From assembly GCA_965224095.1 (NCBI GenBank), contig OZ245039.1, forward strand, positions 3,658,001 to 3,722,000: 64,000 nt of DNA. Direction: 5' to 3'. A program made the translations under genes and the position numbers. This DNA comes from JBPEWY01 sp965224095 (GTDB lineage: Bacteria > Bacteroidota > Bacteroidia > Flavobacteriales > Flavobacteriaceae). The notes below the pieces were generated by a model, which saw only the letters and a list, made by a program, of their open reading frames with translations, did not search any database and was not told the DNA's origin. Below, in pieces: positions 41,947 through 49,855 of the stretch; position 1 is the stretch's first letter, and each line of letters begins with the position of its first letter.

Positions 41947-42639
41947 CTAGATATTACTTAAGGCTTCAGCCAGTTCCGTCTTTTTATTTCTACTCAATGG
42001 AATAAGTTTTCCGTGCACTTCCACATTTTTGCTGTTAAATTTTTCAATTTTATCCAGATTTACAATATACGATTTGTGTATTCGCAAAAATCTGTCAGCC
42101 GGAAGTTGCTTTTCAAAAGATTTCATTGTTGATAAAATAACAATATTGGCATCGTTAGTAACCAATTTGATATAATCACCCAAAGCTTCAATCCACTTTA
42201 TTTCATTAAGAATAACCTTTCTCTTTTTAAGATTGCTTTTCACAAAAATATGATCATCTTCCTCCTGAGAGCGGTTAGCCTGTTCGTAATTGGCTAAAGC
42301 TCTTTTAATAGAAGCGTCAAAACGTTCTTGTGTAAAGGGTTTGTGCAGATAGTCGGTAACATCGTAATCAAAGGCCTTAAGGGCATAATCAGCCTTTCCG
42401 GTAACCAAAATAACCTGAGGCGGATTTTCAAGCGACTCTAATAAGTCAAATCCGTTTACAATAGGCATTTCAATATCCAAAAAGATAAGATCAACGGCAT
42501 TGTTTTTAAGTCCGTTCTTTGCTTCAATCGCGTTACTGTAATCAGCTACTAATGTCAAAGCGGGGTGATTATTGACCAATTTAGTTACTGCCATCCTTTG
42601 AATGGTAGAATCGTCAACAATAATACATTTTAACTTCAT
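41947..42639 (-). CDS. LytTR family response regulator
   Basis: 230 residues: receiver domain (1-120) with acidic pocket (DDSTIQRM), phosphoacceptor Asp in DLIFLDIEMP and Thr/Lys further on (LVTGKADYALKAFDYDVTDYLHKPF), then a LytTR DNA-binding domain (about 135-230; IFVKSNLKKRKVILNEIKWIEALGDYIKLVT, LRIHKSYIVNLDKIEKF). No histidine kinase is adjacent, so its partner is elsewhere. Transcribed away from the rpsF operon. Confidence 0.94.
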   Translation of the reverse strand: MKLKCIIVDDSTIQRMAVTKLVNNHPALTLVADYSNAIEAKNGLKNNAVDLIFLDIEMPIVNGFDLLESLENPPQVILVTGKADYALKAFDYDVTDYLHKPFTQERFDASIKRALANYEQANRSQEEDDHIFVKSNLKKRKVILNEIKWIEALGDYIKLVTNDANIVILSTMKSFEKQLPADRFLRIHKSYIVNLDKIEKFNSKNVEVHGKLIPLSRNKKTELAEALSNI

Positions 42640-42817
42640 AACAATAAGGTAAGTTTGTAGGTTTTCATCGGCAAGGTAACAAAAAAATCCGTTTAACGGT
42701 CATTAAAGATGTGAACAATGCTCAAAATGTTGTCAAAACAGAATTCCTGTTGGTCTAGGCCAATTTTGTTAATTTTTACTGATTAAAAAACGCTTTTGCA
42801 TTTAAAAAAGTATGTAG

Positions 42818-42848
42818 TTGTTATTTATTTTAATTCTTCTTATTTTTG
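42818..42848 (+). promoter_or_regulatory. Promoter of the rpsF-rpsR-rplI operon
   Basis: TTG (42818-42820), spacer of 20, then TATTTTTG (42841-42848) matches the Bacteroidota -33/-7 consensus well. Transcription should start near 42853, leaving a leader of about 26 bases before the rpsF ATG. Confidence 0.7.
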
Positions 42849-42878
42849 CAGGCTTAAAATTAACAAATAACATTTTTT

Positions 42879-43217
42879 ATGAATCATTACGAAACTGTTT
42901 TCATTTTAAATCCCGTTCTATCTGATGTACAGATAGAGGAGACAGTTAAGAAGTTTGAAGATTTCTTACGTTCCCGTAAAGCGGAATTTATTTCAAAAGA
43001 AAATTGGGGCCTTAAAAAACTGGCTTACCCAATTCAACACAAAAAAAGTGGTTTTTATCACTTGTTTGAGTACCAGGTAGCCGGGGAGGCCATTGAAACT
43101 CTTGAGCTTGAATTTAGAAGAGATGAGCGTGTAATGCGTTATTTAACCGTAAAGTTGGATAAACACGCTATAGCTTGGGCAGAGAAGAGGAGAAATAAAT
43201 TAACAAAAAAAGCGTAA
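42879..43217 (+). CDS. rpsF: Small ribosomal subunit protein S6
   Basis: 112 residues; starts MNHYETVFILNPVLSD, then KKLAYPIQHKKSGFYHLFEYQV and RRDERVMRYLTVKLDKHA. Binds 16S rRNA together with S18. First gene of a three-gene operon (S6, S18, L9); 3 bases to rpsR. In Bacteroidota S6 and S18 help form the pocket that hides the anti-Shine-Dalgarno. Confidence 0.97.
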   Translation: MNHYETVFILNPVLSDVQIEETVKKFEDFLRSRKAEFISKENWGLKKLAYPIQHKKSGFYHLFEYQVAGEAIETLELEFRRDERVMRYLTVKLDKHAIAWAEKRRNKLTKKA

Positions 43218-43220
43218 CGT

Positions 43221-43517
43221 ATGTCATCAATAGAACAACAGGCGAAAGGAAAAAAAGATGGAGAAATTAGATATCTAACTCCATTAAACATAGAAACTTC
43301 CAAAGCAAAGAAGTATTGTCGGTTTAAGAAATCAGGAATTAAGTATATAGATTATAAGGATCCTGATTTTCTAATGAAATTTGTAAACGAACAGGGGAAG
43401 ATCCTTCCCAGAAGACTTACAGGAACATCGTTAAAGTATCAGCGTAAAGTATCGGTTGCCGTTAAAAGAGCCCGTCACCTGGCCCTGATGCCCTATGTTG
43501 GAGATTTATTAAAATAA
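43221..43517 (+). CDS. rpsR: Small ribosomal subunit protein S18
   Basis: 98 residues, longer than the usual 75 because of an N-terminal stretch ahead of the core IRYLTPLNIETSKAKKYCRFKKSGIKYIDYKDPDFL; the rest (RRLTGTSLKYQRKVSVAVKRARHLALMPYV) is standard. Partner of S6 in the 30S platform. Flavobacterial S18 normally carries this extension. Confidence 0.97.
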   Translation: MSSIEQQAKGKKDGEIRYLTPLNIETSKAKKYCRFKKSGIKYIDYKDPDFLMKFVNEQGKILPRRLTGTSLKYQRKVSVAVKRARHLALMPYVGDLLK

Positions 43518-43520
43518 TTG

Positions 43521-43527
43521 AGGAGGT
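43521..43527 (+). promoter_or_regulatory. Strong Shine-Dalgarno sequence before rplI
   Basis: AGGAGGT ends 4 bases before the ATG at 43532 (5 bases from the last G), an optimal position. Nearly all other genes in this window lack such a site, as expected for Bacteroidota, which makes this one stand out. Confidence 0.85.
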
Positions 43528-43531
43528 AGTT

Positions 43532-43984
43532 ATGGAATTAATATTAAAATCAGACGTTGAGAACCTAGGGTTTAAAGACGATGTTGTAACAGTTAAGAAC
43601 GGTTACGGTAGAAATTACCTGATCCCACAGGGACTTGCAGAATTGGCTACCCCTTCTGCTAAAAAGGTATTGGCTGAAACACTGAAACAACGCGCTTTTA
43701 AAGAGCAGAAAATTGTTGATGAAGCCAATAAAACAGCAGAAGCCCTTAAACAGCTTGAAATCAAGATCAGTGCTAAAACAGGGGCGGGAGATAAACTTTT
43801 TGGTTCGGTTTCTAACCTGAATGTAGCAGATGCGCTTGTTAAGGAAGGACATGAAATTGAGAAGAAGTATATCAAAGTTATCGGAGGTCTTGTAAAGCGA
43901 ACCGGAAAATATAATGCAGAAATTCGTTTACACAGAGATGTTATCGTAGACTTTCCTTTCGAGGTGGTTGCGGAAGCCAAGTAA
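43532..43984 (+). CDS. rplI: Large ribosomal subunit protein L9
   Basis: 150 residues; N-terminal rRNA-binding domain MELILKSDVENLGFKDDVVTVKNGYGRNYLIPQGLAE, long connecting helix (about 45-75) and C-terminal domain ending VDFPFEVVAEAK. Standard length. It is the only gene in the operon with an obvious Shine-Dalgarno sequence. Terminator follows. Confidence 0.97.
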   Translation: MELILKSDVENLGFKDDVVTVKNGYGRNYLIPQGLAELATPSAKKVLAETLKQRAFKEQKIVDEANKTAEALKQLEIKISAKTGAGDKLFGSVSNLNVADALVKEGHEIEKKYIKVIGGLVKRTGKYNAEIRLHRDVIVDFPFEVVAEAK

Positions 43985-44010
43985 ATTATATTTCGTTGAT
44001 AAATACTGAA

Positions 44011-44038
44011 AAGTCGCCTTTTGGCGGCTTTTTTTTTT
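44011..44038 (+). terminator. Intrinsic terminator of the rpsF operon
   Basis: AAGTCGCC (44011-44018), TTTT loop, GGCGGCTT (44023-44030, one wobble) and a long T-run. The loop overlaps a TTTG that, with TATTTTTG at 44041-44048 (spacer 17), could serve as the promoter of the next gene. Confidence 0.88.
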
Positions 44039-44082
44039 CTTATTTTTGTTAGAATCACTTTACTAATTAATCGCAGAAACAT

Positions 44083-47000
44083 ATGAGAAAACAATTATTC
44101 TTCAGCGTTTGTTTGTTGTTTATAACAAGCATCGCCTTTTCTCAGGTAACCACCTCCAACATTAGAGGATCGGTTCTTGATGATCAAAACCAACCTCTTT
44201 TTGGTGCAAATGTGGTTGCCGTTCACAATCCTACCGGGACCAAGTACGGTGCTGCGGCCAACGAGGATGGAAGATTTAACTTACTGAACCTTAGAGTTGG
44301 AGGGCCTTATACGGTTACCATTAGCTATGTGGGGTTCAGAGACTACCAACAGGACAATATCTATCTTACATTAGGTAAAACATTTAATGTAGATGTAGCT
44401 TTGGTACCTGATAGCCAGCAGTTAAATGAAGTTGTGGTTACTTCCGATGCCACCGGAACTTTTGGTAGCGACAGAACCGGAGCGGAAACCAGTGTCGGTA
44501 GGCGGGAACTTACACGACTACCTACTATTTCCAGGTCTGCTCAGGATTTTACAAGACTGGAACCTTCTTCCAACGGGAATTCTTTTGGCGGTAGAAATGA
44601 CCAGTTTAATAACTTTTCACTGGACGGAGCCATTTTTAACAACCCTTTTGGTCTGGATGCTCCCACTCCGGGCGGACAAACCGATGCCCAACCGATATCG
44701 CTGGATGCTATCGATCAGATTCAGGTGTCTACCGCTCCGTATGATGTTACGCTATCCGGGTTTACAGGAGCTTCGGTGAATGCAGTAACCAAGAGAGGTA
44801 CTAATGAATTTCACGGAACCGTTTATGGGTTTTACAGAGATGAAAGCCTAACCGGAGGAAAAGTAAATGGAGAAGACGTTGTTAAACCGGATTTAAAACA
44901 AAATCAATACGGTTTTAGTATCGGAGGTCCCATTGTTAAAAATAAACTCTTCTTTTTCGCAAATTTTGAAAAAGATGAACGGGATGATTTGGGAACCAAC
45001 GGATGGGTGCCTAATACCGGATCGGGTGCAATTAATGAATCCAGAGTAAACAGAAACGATCTTATCGACGTGAGCAGTGCACTGGAAGGACTTGGATATA
45101 ATACCGGAAGATTCGAAGGATTTACGTACGGATCGGAATCTACCAAAGGGATTTTAAAACTGGATTGGAATATAAACGATAATAACCGTTTGGCCTTAAT
45201 ATATAACTTTTTGGATGCATCAAAGGAAAAACCTGCGCACCCTACGGCTATACGAACAAGAGGTCCCAGTTTTGCAACCCTCCAGTTTGAAAATTCGGGT
45301 TATCAAATCAATAATAAACTAAATTCCTTTCAGTTGGAATTAAATTCTACCTTGTCCGATCAGATAACCAATAAGCTGCAGGTAGGATATTCGCATTTTG
45401 ACGATTTCAGAAACCCGTTATCGTCTCCGGCCCCGGCCATTACAATTCTGGATGGTAATGGCGTTCCCTATATTATTGTAGGGCATGAGCCTTTCTCTAT
45501 TCATAACAGACTGGATCAAAAAGTTTTCCAGTTAACTAATAACATGAATATTTTTAGCGGGAATCATACCTATACGGTCGGATTTTCTTATGAAAAGTTC
45601 CAGTTCGATAACTCTTTCAACCTGGGAGCTTACGGATATGATGAAAACGGTGATTTTGTACAGGAAGTAGGCGCTTTTGCCGCTTACGACAATTTAGCCG
45701 CCTTTTTTACCGATGTGAACGATGGAACGTTGGCGGCTGCCCTGGCTAATGCCGAAGCCGTTGCCGCTGCCAATAATGCACGCCCTGACGGCGCCTTGTT
45801 TGGATGGTCGCTGGCAGAAACCAATGTAGGGCAGATGGCATTCTACGTGCAGGATGAGTGGAATGTAAATGATAATCTTAAACTGACGTACGGTATTCGG
45901 TTTGACAAACCGCTTTATTTTGACACCCGGGATAAGATCGATGAGAATATCGCGAGGAAACCTTTTACCTTTTCGCCAAACATAGAATATTTTAACCCCA
46001 ATACGAATCAAACTACGTTGATTGACTCCCGAACACTTCCGGAAAGTAACTTCCTGATCTCACCGAGATTTGGATTTAACTGGGATGTAAAGGGAGATAA
46101 TACCACGCAAATTCGCGGTGGAACCGGAGTGTTTACCGGACGTTTCCCCTTTGTATGGTTAGGAAATCAGGTACAGGGACTGGACTTTTTCTTCTATCAG
46201 GTGGTAGATCCTGATTTTGAATGGCCGCAGGTATGGCGAACCAATGTCGGACTTGACCATCGATTTGAGAGTGGCTATATTTTTACAGCCGATGTTTCCT
46301 ATACCAAGGATATCAATGCGGCACATGTTCAAAACTGGGGATTGAGAAACCCTTCACTGAGCCTGAATGCTCCGGGCGATACCCGTCCGTATTATGCCGA
46401 TTCCGACAGAGGAAATAATGCATATGTATTTACGAATTCGGATGAAGGAAGAATTTGGAATGCTTCGGTAAGGTTACAGCGAACCTTCGATAACGGACTT
46501 TACACCAGTATTGCCTATAATTACCTGAATGCTAAAGACGTTAACTCGATTGAAGCTGAAATTACGGGTGATGCATTCGATTTTAATCCGACTCAGGGAA
46601 ATGCCAATAAAGATGTGTTATCGTATTCCAAATACGGAGATACCCACCGATTTGTGGGAGTGGCTTCAAAACAATTTAAATATGGAAACAATGACCGCTG
46701 GGCAACTACCTTATCGGCATTCTTTGAATACGCACAGGGAGGAAGATTTAATTATACCTATGGTGGTAATATTAACGGGGACAATTCTTTTCAGAATAAC
46801 GACCTGCTTTATATTCCCACAGCATCCGATGTGCAGCAAATGCAGTTTTCTGGACCCGGACAGGCGGAAGCACTGGAAGCTTATATTCAACAGGATGATT
46901 ACCTCAGCGATCACCGTGGAGAATATGCCGAGCGATACGGAGCTCTTGCTCCGTGGAGAAGCCGATGGGACGTAAAACTGCTTCAGGATTATAACTTTAA

Positions 47001-47244
47001 AGTAGGCGATAAAACCCATACCGTTCAGTTTAGTGTAGACGTGCTTAATTTTGGGAATTTACTGAATTCAAAATGGGGCGTTATTGAACAGCCTAACTCT
47101 TTAAATCCTTTAAGTGTAAGTGTAGATCCGGTAACCAGAACACCTACCTATAGCTTTGATACGAATTTGAAGGAAACTTTTGGTTTTGATTCCAGTTTAC
47201 AGTCCAGATGGCAGGCACAATTTGGATTGCGATATATCTTTTAA
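44083..47244 (+). CDS. Oar-like TonB-dependent receptor with carboxypeptidase regulatory domain
   Basis: 1053 residues. Signal peptide ends IAFSQ; a CarboxypepD_reg domain (about 25-110; IRGSVLDDQNQPLFGANVVAVH, VSYVGFRDYQQDNIYL) precedes the TonB plug (NEVVVTSDATG, then DQIQVSTAPYDVTLSGFTGASVNAVTKRGTNEFHG). A very large barrel follows, ending with GLRYIF. This matches Oar/OmpA-related receptors. Substrate unknown; no SusD partner is adjacent, so classic glycan uptake is unlikely. Monocistronic, bounded by terminators. Confidence 0.93.
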   Translation: MRKQLFFSVCLLFITSIAFSQVTTSNIRGSVLDDQNQPLFGANVVAVHNPTGTKYGAAANEDGRFNLLNLRVGGPYTVTISYVGFRDYQQDNIYLTLGKTFNVDVALVPDSQQLNEVVVTSDATGTFGSDRTGAETSVGRRELTRLPTISRSAQDFTRLEPSSNGNSFGGRNDQFNNFSLDGAIFNNPFGLDAPTPGGQTDAQPISLDAIDQIQVSTAPYDVTLSGFTGASVNAVTKRGTNEFHGTVYGFYRDESLTGGKVNGEDVVKPDLKQNQYGFSIGGPIVKNKLFFFANFEKDERDDLGTNGWVPNTGSGAINESRVNRNDLIDVSSALEGLGYNTGRFEGFTYGSESTKGILKLDWNINDNNRLALIYNFLDASKEKPAHPTAIRTRGPSFATLQFENSGYQINNKLNSFQLELNSTLSDQITNKLQVGYSHFDDFRNPLSSPAPAITILDGNGVPYIIVGHEPFSIHNRLDQKVFQLTNNMNIFSGNHTYTVGFSYEKFQFDNSFNLGAYGYDENGDFVQEVGAFAAYDNLAAFFTDVNDGTLAAALANAEAVAAANNARPDGALFGWSLAETNVGQMAFYVQDEWNVNDNLKLTYGIRFDKPLYFDTRDKIDENIARKPFTFSPNIEYFNPNTNQTTLIDSRTLPESNFLISPRFGFNWDVKGDNTTQIRGGTGVFTGRFPFVWLGNQVQGLDFFFYQVVDPDFEWPQVWRTNVGLDHRFESGYIFTADVSYTKDINAAHVQNWGLRNPSLSLNAPGDTRPYYADSDRGNNAYVFTNSDEGRIWNASVRLQRTFDNGLYTSIAYNYLNAKDVNSIEAEITGDAFDFNPTQGNANKDVLSYSKYGDTHRFVGVASKQFKYGNNDRWATTLSAFFEYAQGGRFNYTYGGNINGDNSFQNNDLLYIPTASDVQQMQFSGPGQAEALEAYIQQDDYLSDHRGEYAERYGALAPWRSRWDVKLLQDYNFKVGDKTHTVQFSVDVLNFGNLLNSKWGVIEQPNSLNPLSVSVDPVTRTPTYSFDTNLKETFGFDSSLQSRWQAQFGLRYIF

Positions 47245-47269
47245 AAACCGAATAATAATAGTAGTTTTG

Positions 47270-47308
47270 AACCGCCTCCCGATACCCATCGGGATAGGCG
47301 GTTTTTTA
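47270..47308 (+). terminator. Intrinsic terminator after the Oar-like receptor
   Basis: Stem of AACCGCCTCCCGAT (47270-47283) and ATCGGG-AT-AGGCGGTT (47288-47303) with a 2-base bulge and ACCC loop, followed by T6. Confidence 0.88.
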
Positions 47309-47317
47309 TAAGGAGTA

Positions 47318-47788
47318 ATGAAATACCGAAGACTTACCAAAGAACAGTTTGAAGAACTACATCAGGAGTTTATTAATTTCCTGGCCACCCAATCGGTTAC
47401 AGTTGAGGAATGGAAAACAATTAAAGAAACACAACCAAAAGTAGCGGAGCAGGAACTGGATGTATTTAGCGATCTTATCTGGGAGGGCGTGCTTGGAAAA
47501 GTAAAATACCTGGAAAATATTTCCCCGCTTCAAATGCATTTGTTCTTTTGTGATGAAAAGGAAATTAAACTCATCGCCATAAAAGTATTAAACCCGGACA
47601 TTGACCTGACAACGAAAACAGGTTTTCAGTGGTTTAAACGGAATTTTATGGGAGATTATGTGGAAATAATGACAGCTTCAAAATCATATTCGCACGACAA
47701 AGCGATGGATAAATTTGAGCTTATTGAGCAGGGATCGGTAATCACGAAAGGAGAATTATACCTGTGGTTTAATGAAATACTTCCCTGA
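47318..47788 (+). CDS. DUF6495 family protein
   Basis: 156-residue soluble protein starting MKYRRLTKEQFEELHQEFINFLATQSV, then DVFSDLIWEGVLGKVKYLENISPLQMHLFFCDEK and FELIEQGSVITKGELYLWFNEIL. Strongly conserved among flavobacteria with unknown function; the family name is from memory of this pattern. It starts 10 bases after the terminator with AAGGAG only 2 bases before the ATG. HisS follows 142 bases later. Confidence 0.82.
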   Translation: MKYRRLTKEQFEELHQEFINFLATQSVTVEEWKTIKETQPKVAEQELDVFSDLIWEGVLGKVKYLENISPLQMHLFFCDEKEIKLIAIKVLNPDIDLTTKTGFQWFKRNFMGDYVEIMTASKSYSHDKAMDKFELIEQGSVITKGELYLWFNEILP

Positions 47789-47930
47789 TTTTTGCTTTCC
47801 CTTTAAAAATTGGATATTTGCGGAATCAGGAAAGTAGAGACGTACATACAGACAAACATCGAATATGATCAGATAAAAATTCTACCTCTTTCAAAAATTT
47901 AAACGGAAAGCGAATATTATACAGAAATAG

Positions 47931-49298
47931 ATGGCACAAAAACCCGGAATACCTAAAGGGACTCGAGACTTTTCGCCTATAGAAGTGGCCAAACGAACGT
48001 ATATTTTCGATACGATCAGGAAACATTTTCAATTATTTGGTTTTCAGCCTATAGAAACACCTTCCTTCGAAAATTCCAGTACGCTGTTGGGGAAATACGG
48101 AGAGGAGGGAGACCGGTTGATCTTTAAAATTTTGAACTCCGGGGATTATCTTTCCAGGGTAGATGAACAATTATATGCAACCAAAAACTCTGGGAAACTA
48201 ACCGCTAAAATATCGGAAAAAGCATTGCGTTACGATCTGACAGTTCCCTTTGCCCGTTACGTGGTGATGCATCAAAACGAAATTGATTTTCCCTTTAAAC
48301 GCTATCAAATTCAACCCGTTTGGAGAGCCGATCGCCCTCAAAAAGGGCGTTTTAGAGAGTTTTACCAGTGTGATGCCGATGTGGTTGGTTCAAAATCATT
48401 ATTACAGGAGATAGAATTTATTCAATTGTATGATGCTGTGTTTTCAGATTTGGGATTGGAAGGAGTTACTATTAAACTGAACAATCGAAAAATACTTTCT
48501 GGCATTGCAGAAGTTATTGGAGCCAAAGACAAGCTTATTGATTTTACCGTGGCACTGGATAAACTGGATAAAATTGGGGGAGAAGGTGTCATCAGAGAAA
48601 TGCTTTCAAAAGGAATTACTGAAACTGCTATTGAAAAAGTAAAGCCATTATTTGAATTGGTTGGAGATTCCGAGTCCAAACTAAATGTTCTCTCCAATCT
48701 GCTTGAAAACTCCGAAGAAGGTAAACAGGGAGTTGAAGAATTAAAGTTTGTTATAAAAGCAATTAAGGAACTGGGATTAAAGAAATCGAAACTTAGTATT
48801 GATGTTACCCTGGCTCGCGGACTAAATTATTATACGGGGACTATCTTTGAGGTAGCAGCTCCCGATGAAATTAAAATGGGTTCGATAGGAGGCGGAGGAC
48901 GTTATGACGATCTGACCGGTATTTTTGGTTTGAAAAATGTAAGTGGCGTTGGTATTTCTTTTGGATTGGACAGGATTTACCTGGTTCTTGAAGCATTGAA
49001 TCTCTTTCCCGAAGAGGTAGGAAACGCTTTGGATATCCTTTTTATGAATTTTGGCGAAAAAGAAGCGTTGAAATCTTTGGAACTTATTGGAAAACTAAGA
49101 GAGAATGGTTTTAAAGCCGATCTTTATCCGGATGCGGCCAAGATGAAAAAACAAATGACTTACGCCAATAAAAGAAAAGTCCCCAGGGTGATTATAATTG
49201 GTGCTGACGAATTGCGTTCGAATACGTTTGTTTTGAAAAATATGATAACAGGCGAACAGGGCACTTACAGCCAAGAGGAGCTTACAAATGTCCTTTAA
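47931..49298 (+). CDS. hisS: Histidyl-tRNA synthetase
   Basis: 455 residues. Class II motifs: GTRDFSP near the start, motif 2 (FQIQPVWRADRPQKGRFREFYQCDADVVG region, about 125-155), the histidine-binding LARGLNYYTGTIFE, and GGGGRYDDL with GISFGLDRI (motif 3). The C-terminal anticodon-binding domain (about 365-455) includes DLYPDAAKMKKQMTYANKRKVP. Charges tRNA-His. Full length. Confidence 0.97.
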   Translation: MAQKPGIPKGTRDFSPIEVAKRTYIFDTIRKHFQLFGFQPIETPSFENSSTLLGKYGEEGDRLIFKILNSGDYLSRVDEQLYATKNSGKLTAKISEKALRYDLTVPFARYVVMHQNEIDFPFKRYQIQPVWRADRPQKGRFREFYQCDADVVGSKSLLQEIEFIQLYDAVFSDLGLEGVTIKLNNRKILSGIAEVIGAKDKLIDFTVALDKLDKIGGEGVIREMLSKGITETAIEKVKPLFELVGDSESKLNVLSNLLENSEEGKQGVEELKFVIKAIKELGLKKSKLSIDVTLARGLNYYTGTIFEVAAPDEIKMGSIGGGGRYDDLTGIFGLKNVSGVGISFGLDRIYLVLEALNLFPEEVGNALDILFMNFGEKEALKSLELIGKLRENGFKADLYPDAAKMKKQMTYANKRKVPRVIIIGADELRSNTFVLKNMITGEQGTYSQEELTNVL

Positions 49299-49396
49299 AA
49301 AAACACCTTTTTGTTTTTCAGGTTTTTTACAGCTTTAACAAGTGAATGTGACATTTATCACATTCTCCCCATTCTTTAATAGCTACTTTTGCGGCA

Positions 49397-49771
49397 GTGA
49401 GTGTAAAAAGTACCATAATCCCTCTTGTTTTAAGTACATTGATACTTTACGGTAGTCTGAGAGTTCCGCTAACGTATTTACACTATAAGCTGGACCCCAT
49501 TGGTTTTATTGAGAGATTATGTGAAAATAAAGACAAGCCCGAATTGCAATGCAATGGGAAATGTCATTTAAAAAAAGTTACACAAGATAGTTCACGAGAT
49601 TCACAGGAACCTGCAAAGGCCATAGACTTCGAAAGAATATTGTTATTTGTCATCATAGAAATCAGGTATCAGCTGCTTTTCTCGGAACAAAGTACACATC
49701 ATCATACAAATTACAATAATTTATACTCCTATTTGTATACCGATCTTCTTGATCATCCTCCTAAAGTATAA
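49397..49771 (+). CDS. Small membrane protein with Cys/His motif, probable copper partner
   Basis: 124 residues beginning at GTG (49397). A membrane helix (about 6-24) is followed by LCENKDKPELQCNGKC (Cys 42, 52, 56) and later a THHHT stretch (about 99-103), a set well suited to soft-metal binding. No family name can be given with certainty; similar small proteins precede copper-type TonB receptors in other Bacteroidota. The receptor gene starts 84 bases downstream, so joint function in copper acquisition is inferred. Confidence 0.72.
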   Translation: MSVKSTIIPLVLSTLILYGSLRVPLTYLHYKLDPIGFIERLCENKDKPELQCNGKCHLKKVTQDSSRDSQEPAKAIDFERILLFVIIEIRYQLLFSEQSTHHHTNYNNLYSYLYTDLLDHPPKV

Positions 49772-49855
49772 TGCTTCTTTTACATGTTTCCCGTGGTCCT
49801 GAATAAGGCAGGACTCATCTATTTTTTTAATAACACTTAAATTAAACATTGCAAA

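Noticed and set aside
43615..44094. 159-codon minus-strand open frame over rplI
   Set aside because: It lies antisense to L9 and its leader; low-complexity hydrophobic composition and no family signs. A shadow of the real gene.
49299..49345. Terminator after hisS
   Set aside because: AAAAAACACCT and AGGTTTTTT can pair only with a bulge and AT-only base pairs; too weak to call.
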